Shown in pieces: positions 9,347 to 14,828 of a stretch of DNA of 14,828 nucleotides. The stretch is from Kiloniellales bacterium (GTDB lineage: Bacteria > Pseudomonadota > Alphaproteobacteria > Kiloniellales > JAKSBE01). The stretch lies in assembly GCA_030067055.1 (NCBI GenBank), contig JASJAL010000030.1, positions 1 through 14,828 of the forward strand. The letters are read 5' to 3'. The number at the start of each line of letters is the position of its first letter. Position 1 is the stretch's first letter. The notes under the pieces are model-generated. The model did not search any database. It was not told the DNA's origin and worked only from the letters and a program-made list of their open reading frames with translations. Position numbers and translations under genes: made by a program.

Positions 9347-9640
9347 CTAGGGCAGATTGGAGATGACGTCGCGGAGCTGGTCTTCCGGGAAGGCCTGCAA
9401 CGTCGTCGTGCGAACATTGCCCAGAGAGCCGAGCGTCAGGGCGAACTTGGCCGCCGTCTCGGCATCCGGGAACTCGGTCATCGCGACGATGTCGTAGGCG
9501 CCCATGGTCAGATAGAGATCGCCCATCTTGCCGCCCAGCTTTTCGGCGAGCACGCGGACGCCGTCGATGCGTCTGGGCGACTCCTTGATCGCCTTGATCC
9601 CCTGTTCCGTGTAGTTCACGAGCATGATGAAAGTTGCCAT
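9347..9640 (-). CDS. GYD-domain small protein
   Basis: A 97-residue protein from ATG 9640, with GGAG 7 bases upstream on the minus strand; the frame is open further upstream but that part is not protein-like. The sequence starts MATFIMLVNYTEQGIKAIKE and carries the family hallmark MGAYDIVAMTEFPDAETAAK at about residues 50-69. GYD proteins are small alpha/beta barrel-like proteins related to ferredoxin-like dimeric domains, and no reaction has been firmly assigned to the family as far as I know. No signal peptide or membrane segment is visible. It converges on the HisC-like gene and lies 221 bases downstream of the omega-aminotransferase on the same strand, so read-through from that gene is possible but an operon is not shown. 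Confidence 0.87.
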   Translation of the reverse strand: MATFIMLVNYTEQGIKAIKESPRRIDGVRVLAEKLGGKMGDLYLTMGAYDIVAMTEFPDAETAAKFALTLGSLGNVRTTTLQAFPEDQLRDVISNLP

Positions 9641-9692
9641 ATGATGACTCCAGGCTAGGCCCTCGCCGTCTGGTGACGCCCCTTGGGCGATC

Positions 9693-9804
9693 GGCTTCGG
9701 CCGAAGGCCGCAAACCAAGTGGGCCCTCCGCGCGACGCGTGGCAGGCCCTCGATGCCCGCTCAGGACAACAGAAAGCCGCGCTGCGCTCACTGACTTAGG
9801 TCAG
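9693..9804. other. Two dyad-symmetric elements in the 221-base gap ahead of the GYD gene
   Basis: The gap 9641-9861 contains CTTCGGCCGAAG (9696-9707), a perfect 12-bp palindrome. It overlaps a possible TTCG-tetraloop hairpin, TCGGC-TTCG-GCCGA (9692-9705). About 85 bases away is CTGAC-TTAG-GTCAG (9791-9804), a 5-bp dyad of operator size. Neither has a T-run. They could be a terminator for the aminotransferase ending at 9862, or regulatory sites for the GYD gene; this is not resolved from sequence. Confidence 0.3.
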
Positions 9805-9861
9805 GGATCGGACCTGTCGGGGATTAGCCTGAGCAGAACGTTCCTTCGCCCGCTGAGCCGC

Positions 9862-11190
9862 CTAATAGGCCGAGAGCACCTCGCGCAGGATGCCGCAGAT
9901 CTCGTCGACGTGGGCGCGCTCGGCGACCAGGGGCGGCGAGACGATGCCGGAGTCGCCGGTGAACTTGATGTGCATACCGCGGGCGAAGAGCCGCTTGGTG
10001 ACGTCGTAACCGCGCGCGCCGGGGGCGCCGTCGGCCGCGACCTCGATCCCCGCCAGCAGGCCGTAGCCGCGGATATCAGCGACCACCGGGATGTCCTGCA
10101 GGTCGAAGACCGCCGCCTGGAAGTACGGCGCCAGCTCGGCGGCCCGCTCGAAGAGGCCCTCGCGCTGGTAGATGTCCTGCACCGCGATGCCGGCGGCGCA
10201 GGCCGCCGGATGGCCGGAGTAGGTGTAGCCGTGGAAGAGCTCGACCGACTTCTCCGGCGCGGCGTTGACCACGGTGTCGTAGATCTTCTCGTCGACCGCG
10301 ACCGCGCCCATGGGCTGGGCGCCGTTGGTCAGCGCCTTGGCCATGGTCATCATGTCCGGCTTGACCCCGAAGCTCTGCGCGCCGAAGGCCTTGCCGGTGC
10401 GCCCGAAGCCGCAGATGACCTCGTCGAAGACCAGCAGGATGCCGTTCTGGTCGCAGATCTCGCGCAGCCGCTCGAGATAGCCCTTGGGCGGCACCAGGAC
10501 CCCGGTCGAGCCGGCGATGGGCTCGACGAAGCAGGCCGCGATGGTGTCGCCGCCGAAGGTGTCGACCGCACGCTTCAGGTCTTCGGCCAGTTCGGCGCCT
10601 GTCTCCGGCTGGCCCTTGGCGAAGCGGTTTTCTTCCAGCCAGGTATGGCGCATGTGGAAGACGCCGGGCATGACCGCGGAGAAGGCGTGGCGGTTCTTGA
10701 TCATGCCGCTCAAGGAGACGCCGCCGATGTTGACCCCGTGGTAGGCCCGCTCGCGGGAGACGAAGCGGCTGCGCTGGCCCTCGCCGCGGGCCAGGTGATA
10801 GGCCTGGGCGATCTTGATCGCGCTGTCGATCGCCTCGGAGCCGGAGTTGGCGAAGAAGATCCGGTTCAGGCCCTCGGGCGTGATCCGTGCCAGGCGGCTG
10901 GCCAGCTCGAAGGACAGCGGGCTCGCGACCTGGAAGTGCGGCGAGTAGTCGCACTCCAGCAGCTGGGCGTGGACCGCCTCGGCGATCTCCGGGCGGCCGT
11001 GGCCGGCGGCCACGCAGAACAGGCCCGAGGAGGCGTCGATCAGCTTCTCGCCCTTGTGATTCCAGTAGTAGACGCCCTCGCCGCGCACCAGGAGGCGGGG
11101 ATCCGCCTTGAAGTCCCGGTTGGCCGTGAAGGGCAGCCAGTGGTGTTCGAGGGTGTTGGTTACCTGCTGCATCTGGGTCGCTCCCGACAT
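9862..11190 (-). CDS. Class III omega-amino acid:pyruvate aminotransferase (beta-alanine/taurine type)
   Basis: A 442-residue class III PLP aminotransferase, similar in length to omega-amino acid:pyruvate aminotransferases (about 450). Motifs: HHWLPFTANRDFKADPRLLV (16-35), typical of the beta-alanine:pyruvate group; FFANSGSEAIDSAIKIA (112-128), phosphate binding; AYHGVNIGGVSLSG (149-162); LLVFDEVICGFGRTG (252-266) with D256; MAKALTNGAQPMG (283-295) with PLP lysine K285; and HGYTYSGHP. It should move the amino group of an omega-amino acid (beta-alanine, taurine or similar) to pyruvate, giving alanine and an aldehyde or semialdehyde. The ATG at 11190 has GAGGGG 6 bases upstream; ATG 11172 is an alternative with GGGAG at 8 bases. 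The divergent MocR regulator and the repeats between them suggest substrate-responsive control. Substrate is not proven. Confidence 0.92.
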   Translation of the reverse strand: MSGATQMQQVTNTLEHHWLPFTANRDFKADPRLLVRGEGVYYWNHKGEKLIDASSGLFCVAAGHGRPEIAEAVHAQLLECDYSPHFQVASPLSFELASRLARITPEGLNRIFFANSGSEAIDSAIKIAQAYHLARGEGQRSRFVSRERAYHGVNIGGVSLSGMIKNRHAFSAVMPGVFHMRHTWLEENRFAKGQPETGAELAEDLKRAVDTFGGDTIAACFVEPIAGSTGVLVPPKGYLERLREICDQNGILLVFDEVICGFGRTGKAFGAQSFGVKPDMMTMAKALTNGAQPMGAVAVDEKIYDTVVNAAPEKSVELFHGYTYSGHPAACAAGIAVQDIYQREGLFERAAELAPYFQAAVFDLQDIPVVADIRGYGLLAGIEVAADGAPGARGYDVTKRLFARGMHIKFTGDSGIVSPPLVAERAHVDEICGILREVLSAY

Positions 11191-11264
11191 ACCGCGCCCC
11201 TCGCCTTCCCCGGAGGAGGGCGCCGCGGCTTGTTCTGCGCAAAGGAGCAGCGTAGTCTTGCCCA

Positions 11265-11326
11265 CTGGCCCAACCCTAGGGCCAGATCGGAGGATTGCTT
11301 AGGTCCAGGAGCTGCGGGGGTTCCAG
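11265..11326. promoter_or_regulatory. Putative MocR/TauR-type operator array in the divergent promoter region
   Basis: The 139-bp region between the aminotransferase and regulator starts contains repeated CTGG-type half-sites. On the minus strand they read CTGGCCCTAG (11285-11276), CTGGACCTAA (11308-11299) and the weaker CTGGAACCCC (11326-11317). On the plus strand, CTGGCCCAAC (11265-11274) makes a 7-bp perfect inverted repeat, CTGGCCC/GGGCCAG, at 11265-11285. CTGGACCTAA differs at one base from the direct repeat I recall for TauR of Rhodobacter capsulatus (CTGGACTTAA). Mixed direct and inverted half-sites are typical of MocR operators. Binding by the adjacent regulator is inference. Confidence 0.55.
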
Positions 11327-11329
11327 GAA

Positions 11330-12808
11330 ATGCGGGATTCGCTGTTCCATCTCGAGCGGGTCGAAAGCGTCAGCGTGCAGTCGCAGATTCGCGAGCTGCT
11401 GGTCTCGGCGATCCTGAACGGCCAGCTGCGCGGCGGCGAGCCCCTGCCGTCGAGCCGCAAGATGGCCAAGATGCTGGGCTGCTCGCGCAACACCGTGGTC
11501 CTGACCTACCAGAGCCTGGTCGACGACGGCTATCTGAACGCGCGGGAGCGCAGCGGCTTCTTCGTCAGCCCGGAAATCCTCGAGGGCCGCGCCGCGAGCT
11601 TGCCGGCGCCGATCCAGGCGGCGGGTGCCCGGCCCGATTGGCGCCGCCGCTTCCGGGTCCGACCGAGCGGCCAGGAGAACATCGAGAAGCCACTGGACTG
11701 GACGTCCTTTCCCTATCCGTTCATCTACGGCCAGGTCGACCAGAGCCTCTTTCCCATCGCCGCCTGGCGCGACTGCCAGCGCCGGGCCTTGGGCCGCCGG
11801 GGTATGGACGCCTGGACCAGCGACACCCGGGGCAGCGACGATCCCTTGCTGGTCGAGCAGGTCCGCAGCCGCCTGCTGCCGCGCCGGGGCATCCTGGCCG
11901 GCGACGACCAGATCCTGATCACCCTGGGCGCCCAGAATGCGCTCTACCTGCTGGCCAGCCTCCTGGTCTCGGAACAGAGCGCGGTGGCGATCGAGGATCC
12001 GGGCTATCCCGACCTCAGGAACATCCTGCGCCTGCGCACCGATCAGGTGATCCCGATCCGGGTCGACCGCCACGGCCTGGTGGTCGACAAGCGCCTCAAC
12101 GTCTGCGACGCGGTCTACGTCACGCCCAGCCACCAGTTCCCGACCACCGTGACCATGCCGATCGAGCGCCGAACGGCCCTGCTGCGCCGCGCCGCCGATC
12201 GCGACTTCCTGATCATCGAGGACGACTACGAGCCGGAGACCAACTACGTCAGCGATCCGACCCCGGCCTTGAAGTCGCTCGATACCCAGGATCGGGTGAT
12301 CTACGTCGGCAGCCTCAGCAAGACCATCTTCCCCGGCCTGCGCCTGGGCTACCTGGTCGCGGCGCCGGAGCTGATCGCCGAGGCCCGGGCGCTGCGCCGC
12401 CTGATGCTGCGCCACGCGCCCAACAACAACCAGCGCACCACCGCCCTGTTCCTGGCCGAGGGCCACCACGACACCCTGGTCCACCGGCTGCAGCGGATCT
12501 ACCGGGCCCGCTGGCAGGCCCTGGGCGAGGCCCTGGCCCGGCACCTGCCGGAGTCCAGTCAGATGCCGACCTTCGGCGGCAGCGCCTACTGGGTCCGTGC
12601 GCCCGAGGGCGTCGACGCGGAGGCGCTGGCCGAGGCGGCCCGCGCCGAGGGCGTGCTGATCGAGCCCGGCCGGGTCTGCTTTTTCTCCCAGGACGCGCCG
12701 CGCAACTACTTCCGGCTCGGCTTCTCCTCGATCCCCGAAGAGCGCATCGCGCCAGGCATCGAACGCCTGGCCGGGGTGATCCGGCGCCTGCAGAAGGACG
12801 CAGCGTAA
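11330..12808 (+). CDS. MocR-family regulator: GntR-type wHTH fused to aminotransferase-like domain
   Basis: A 492-residue MocR-type transcription factor of normal length. Residues about 5-75 are a GntR winged helix-turn-helix, with LPSSRKMAKMLGCSRNTVVL (39-58) as the DNA-binding core and a wing near residues 66-78. After a linker, residues about 120-490 form a class I aminotransferase-like domain with DPGYPDLRN, TPSHQFPTTVTMP, IIEDDYEPE and GSLSKTIFPGLRLGY. K331 in the last motif is the PLP-binding lysine, so the effector site looks intact. MocR proteins usually form head-to-tail dimers that sense PLP or an amino-substrate aldimine (PdxR, GabR and TauR are examples). This one is divergent from an omega-amino acid aminotransferase, the arrangement expected of a TauR- or GabR-like local regulator. 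ATG 11330 places the first HTH helix where the family has it. Specificity cannot be read from sequence alone. Confidence 0.93.
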   Translation: MRDSLFHLERVESVSVQSQIRELLVSAILNGQLRGGEPLPSSRKMAKMLGCSRNTVVLTYQSLVDDGYLNARERSGFFVSPEILEGRAASLPAPIQAAGARPDWRRRFRVRPSGQENIEKPLDWTSFPYPFIYGQVDQSLFPIAAWRDCQRRALGRRGMDAWTSDTRGSDDPLLVEQVRSRLLPRRGILAGDDQILITLGAQNALYLLASLLVSEQSAVAIEDPGYPDLRNILRLRTDQVIPIRVDRHGLVVDKRLNVCDAVYVTPSHQFPTTVTMPIERRTALLRRAADRDFLIIEDDYEPETNYVSDPTPALKSLDTQDRVIYVGSLSKTIFPGLRLGYLVAAPELIAEARALRRLMLRHAPNNNQRTTALFLAEGHHDTLVHRLQRIYRARWQALGEALARHLPESSQMPTFGGSAYWVRAPEGVDAEALAEAARAEGVLIEPGRVCFFSQDAPRNYFRLGFSSIPEERIAPGIERLAGVIRRLQKDAA

Positions 12809-13023
12809 AGCAAAGCTGCCACTTCCTGCTTCCCGTCCGCCTCCGAATTGGTCCAGGTCTCGATATATCGCATCGGGTTCGCGCCCTCCGCGAGATTAGG
12901 CCCTAGGAGACGGCGATCGGGCCTTAATCCTGACATTGCCATGGGCCCATCGGGCGGCCGAGCACTCGTCCAGGCCGCTTCGTTAATGTTTTGGTTACCG
13001 GCTCGCGACACCTTTTGCGGACC
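12809..13023. other. Intergenic region with two 10-bp palindromes and a weak hairpin
   Basis: This 215-base stretch separates the MocR gene from the beta-propeller gene. It contains CGATATATCG (12861-12870) and ATGGGCCCAT (12941-12950), both perfect 10-bp palindromes. A 6-bp stem, AGGCCC/GGGCCT (12898-12903 and 12919-12924), is followed only by TTAA and is a weak terminator candidate for the MocR transcript. An AT-richer patch around 12982-12997 may carry the propeller promoter, but I cannot assign hexamers with confidence. Confidence 0.3.
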
Positions 13024-14166
13024 ATGAAGAACGGCAGACCTCGCACCTCGGACTTCATCGCCGGGCTCGCCCTCGCGGCCGGCCTCCTCTCGACACCGCC
13101 GGTCGCGGCCCTCGAGGTCGCGGAGCTGGACCGCTACGTCTTCGTCGCCAACCGGACCTCGGCCGAGATCGCGGTCATCGACGCCCGCAGCGATCGGGTG
13201 GTGGAGCGCCTCGACCTCGGCACCAAGCCGGAGGGCTTCCTGCTGTCGAGCAGCCTGGGCCTGCTGGTCGCCGCGCATCCCGAAGAGCAAAGTCTCAGCA
13301 TCCTCGACCTGGCGAGCAAGCGGGTCGTCGAGGTCATCGAACCCGGCTTCCGGCCGGAGCTGATCCAACTCAACGCCGACGGCGACCTGCTGGCCGCGGC
13401 GGACCCGAAGAGCGGGCGCCTGCTGCTGGTCGGCCTGGATGACCCCGACCGGCGGCAGGAGATCGGCGGGCTGCCCAACCCCAGCGACCTGGTCTTCGAC
13501 CGGGACGGCGAACGGCTCTTCGTCGCCAGCGGCAGCGAGAGCCGGATCGACGTGGTCTCGCTGGCCGAGGGCCGGGTGACCGGCAGGATCGAGTTGGGCG
13601 CCGAGCTGCCGGGCATCGCCGACCTGGTCCGGACCCCGGGCGGCAGCACGGCCCTGGCCCTGCACGGCCAGAGCGGCGAGGTCAGCGTCATCGACCTGCC
13701 GAAGGCCGAGCGGGTCGCGCAGCTGAAGGTCCCGGGGCCGGCCTTGCGCGGCTTTCCATCTGGTAACAGCCAGTTCTTCCTGATCCCCAACGGCCAGGAC
13801 GGCAGCATCTCCTGGGTCTCGACCTGGACCCACCGCGAATCCGCCCGGCTGCCCGCACCACCGGACGTCCAGGGCATCAACCTGGGCATGTTCGACACCT
13901 TGGGCTTCGCGATCAGCCGCACGGGCCGCCAGGCCGTCGCCCTGGATCTTCAGCACTTCCGCCGGGTCAAGGCGCTCGACCTGCCCGGAACGCCCGAGAC
14001 CGGCGTCTCCGCCGAGGCCGGCACCAAGCTCTACGTCGCGCTCAGCAGCAGCGACCAGGTCGCCGTCATCGACCTGAGGAACCGTCGGCTGCTGCATTTG
14101 ATCGACGACGTCGGCGAGCAGCCCTGGGCGGTCAACCGCGCCGGCGGCCTCAGCTACTGCCACTGA
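13024..14166 (+). CDS. Secreted YVTN-type beta-propeller protein
   Basis: A 380-residue protein from ATG 13024; the frame is open from TTG 12991, but this ATG directly starts a Sec signal peptide (basic KNGRPR, hydrophobic FIAGLALAAGLL, likely cleavage after PVAA at residue 29). The mature part is a string of about 40-residue blades with the YVTN/NHL-like pattern: RYVFVANRTSAEIAVIDARS, GERLFVASGSESRIDVVSLA and TKLYVALSSSDQVAVIDLRN are clear examples, and six or seven blades fit the length. Such propellers are periplasmic binding or scaffold modules, and some sit beside dehydrogenases or cytochromes, but no such partner is in the window. No catalytic motif is visible, so function is unassigned. 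No strong ribosome binding site precedes the ATG. It converges on the PhyH-type gene with a 15-base gap. Confidence 0.87.
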   Translation: MKNGRPRTSDFIAGLALAAGLLSTPPVAALEVAELDRYVFVANRTSAEIAVIDARSDRVVERLDLGTKPEGFLLSSSLGLLVAAHPEEQSLSILDLASKRVVEVIEPGFRPELIQLNADGDLLAAADPKSGRLLLVGLDDPDRRQEIGGLPNPSDLVFDRDGERLFVASGSESRIDVVSLAEGRVTGRIELGAELPGIADLVRTPGGSTALALHGQSGEVSVIDLPKAERVAQLKVPGPALRGFPSGNSQFFLIPNGQDGSISWVSTWTHRESARLPAPPDVQGINLGMFDTLGFAISRTGRQAVALDLQHFRRVKALDLPGTPETGVSAEAGTKLYVALSSSDQVAVIDLRNRRLLHLIDDVGEQPWAVNRAGGLSYCH

Positions 14167-14181
14167 TAGAAGATCGCAGCT

Positions 14182-14828
14182 CTACTCCGCCGCGTCGGGG
14201 TGCTTGGCCTGCTGGTCGAAGAAGGAGGCGGTGGTCGGAAGCTGCGGCAGGGAGATGTCGTAGGCGATGCTGCGGATGCGACCGCTGCGCTCGCCGCGGA
14301 CGATTAGGCCCTCGTGGCGATTCGGCATGGGGTTGGGCGACAGCGGGACCGCGTCCTCGGCACTGTAGACCGAGATGAAGAGGGTCCGGGGCCGGGCCGA
14401 GAGGTTCGGCGCCGAGCCGTGCAGCAGCCGGGTGTGCATCAGGCAGACCGCGCCGGCCGGGCCGGTGCAGAGTTCGGCCGCGGGCCGGCAGGTCGCGGCG
14501 ATCTCCTCGTCGACCGCACCGGTGAAGACGCCGTCGTGCCAGAGCCCGTGCAGCGGCCCCCGGTGCGAGCCGGGCAGGACCTCCAGCGCACCGTTCTCGG
14601 CCGTGACCTCGTCGATCATCAGCAGCGCGGTGATCACGTCGTCGTTGCTATGCGGGGTGAAGAGGAAGTCCTGGTGCCACTTCACCTCGGTCTGGCCGCC
14701 GGGCAGCTTTGCGTTGATCTTGCTGTGGTGGAACTTGACGTTGGGCCCGATCAGCGCCGCGACGCAGTCGGTCATGCGGCTGTCGGTCATGGCCTTGTAA
14801 TAGGCCTCGGAGACCTCGACCGGCGCGT
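14182..14828 (-). CDS. PhyH-family Fe(II)/2-oxoglutarate dioxygenase, N-terminus beyond the window
   Basis: The minus strand is open from the stop at 14184-14182 to the right edge, giving at least 214 residues. The first internal ATG (14790) is unlikely to be the start, because the coding sequence continues upstream as PVEVSEAYYKA, which reads like normal PhyH sequence. Phytanoyl-CoA dioxygenase family features are visible: KWHQDFLF with the metal-binding His and Asp, NGALEVLPGSHRGPLH, LLHGSAPN with the distal metal His, and RPRTLFISVYSA, whose arginine should bind 2-oxoglutarate. These indicate an active non-haem iron hydroxylase. Family members include phytanoyl-CoA, ectoine and mitomycin-type hydroxylases, so the substrate is open; proximity to the omega-aminotransferase (3 kb away) is not strong evidence. 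Full members are usually 260-310 residues. Confidence 0.9.
   Translation of the reverse strand, partial: APVEVSEAYYKAMTDSRMTDCVAALIGPNVKFHHSKINAKLPGGQTEVKWHQDFLFTPHSNDDVITALLMIDEVTAENGALEVLPGSHRGPLHGLWHDGVFTGAVDEEIAATCRPAAELCTGPAGAVCLMHTRLLHGSAPNLSARPRTLFISVYSAEDAVPLSPNPMPNRHEGLIVRGERSGRIRSIAYDISLPQLPTTASFFDQQAKHPDAAE

Noticed and set aside
7920..9791. 623-codon minus-strand frame opposite the HisC-like gene
   Set aside because: It has no domain signal and mirrors the real plus-strand gene; it is a GC-rich shadow frame.
12706..12873. 55-codon minus-strand frame starting MRYIETW with a GAGGG upstream
   Set aside because: It overlaps the end of the MocR gene antisense for about 100 bases, matches no family I know, and codon-phase openness is expected in such GC-rich DNA.
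9634..12906. Very long plus-strand open frame (over 1000 codons) across the aminotransferase and MocR genes
   Set aside because: It is antisense or out of frame to two strongly supported genes and has the Arg/Pro/Gly-rich composition of a shadow frame.

Overview
The window is about 14.8 kb of GC-rich, densely coding DNA. It looks like the chromosome of an alphaproteobacterium, perhaps Rhodospirillales-like. That guess rests on base composition, codon use and family content only; no rRNA or housekeeping marker is present. I see no tRNA, rRNA, insertion sequence, phage gene or CRISPR array. Eleven genes are well supported, and two of them run off the window edges.

Left edge (1-565, minus): the first 188 residues of a hydantoinase/oxoprolinase HyuA-type subunit. 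Next is a signalling and envelope island (about 750-7780). It holds a class III adenylate cyclase fused to an FHA domain (809-1729, plus) and a PP2C-type Ser/Thr phosphatase (1783-2526, minus). A three-gene operon with overlapping reading frames follows (2759-6325, plus): a membrane Ser/Thr kinase with a periplasmic Cache-like sensor and a C-terminal HAMP, a LysM-like plus NodB polysaccharide-deacetylase lipoprotein, and a TPR lipoprotein. A convergent LysM-TPR lipoprotein (6367-7656, minus) closes the island. Kinase, phosphatase and phosphothreonine reader together make a full reversible phosphorylation circuit. The sensor faces the periplasm, and the co-transcribed proteins are predicted envelope lipoproteins. 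The inferred job is sensing envelope or glycan state, adjusting a deacetylase system, and linking this to cAMP through the FHA-cyclase.

The right half is metabolic. It contains a HisC-like PLP aminotransferase (8163-9272, plus), a small GYD-domain protein (9347-9640, minus), and an omega-amino acid:pyruvate aminotransferase (9862-11190, minus). The last is divergent from a MocR-type GntR/aminotransferase regulator (11330-12808, plus). The 139-bp divergent region carries repeated CTGG(A/C)C-type half-sites resembling the operator remembered for TauR, so the pair probably forms a local regulatory unit for taurine, beta-alanine or a similar omega-amine. A secreted YVTN-type beta-propeller (13024-14166, plus) and a partial PhyH-type Fe(II)/2-oxoglutarate dioxygenase (14182-14828, minus) end the window.

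The strongest candidate for an undescribed system is the kinase/phosphatase/FHA-cyclase/LysM-deacetylase/TPR island. The second is the putative operator array between the MocR regulator and the aminotransferase.
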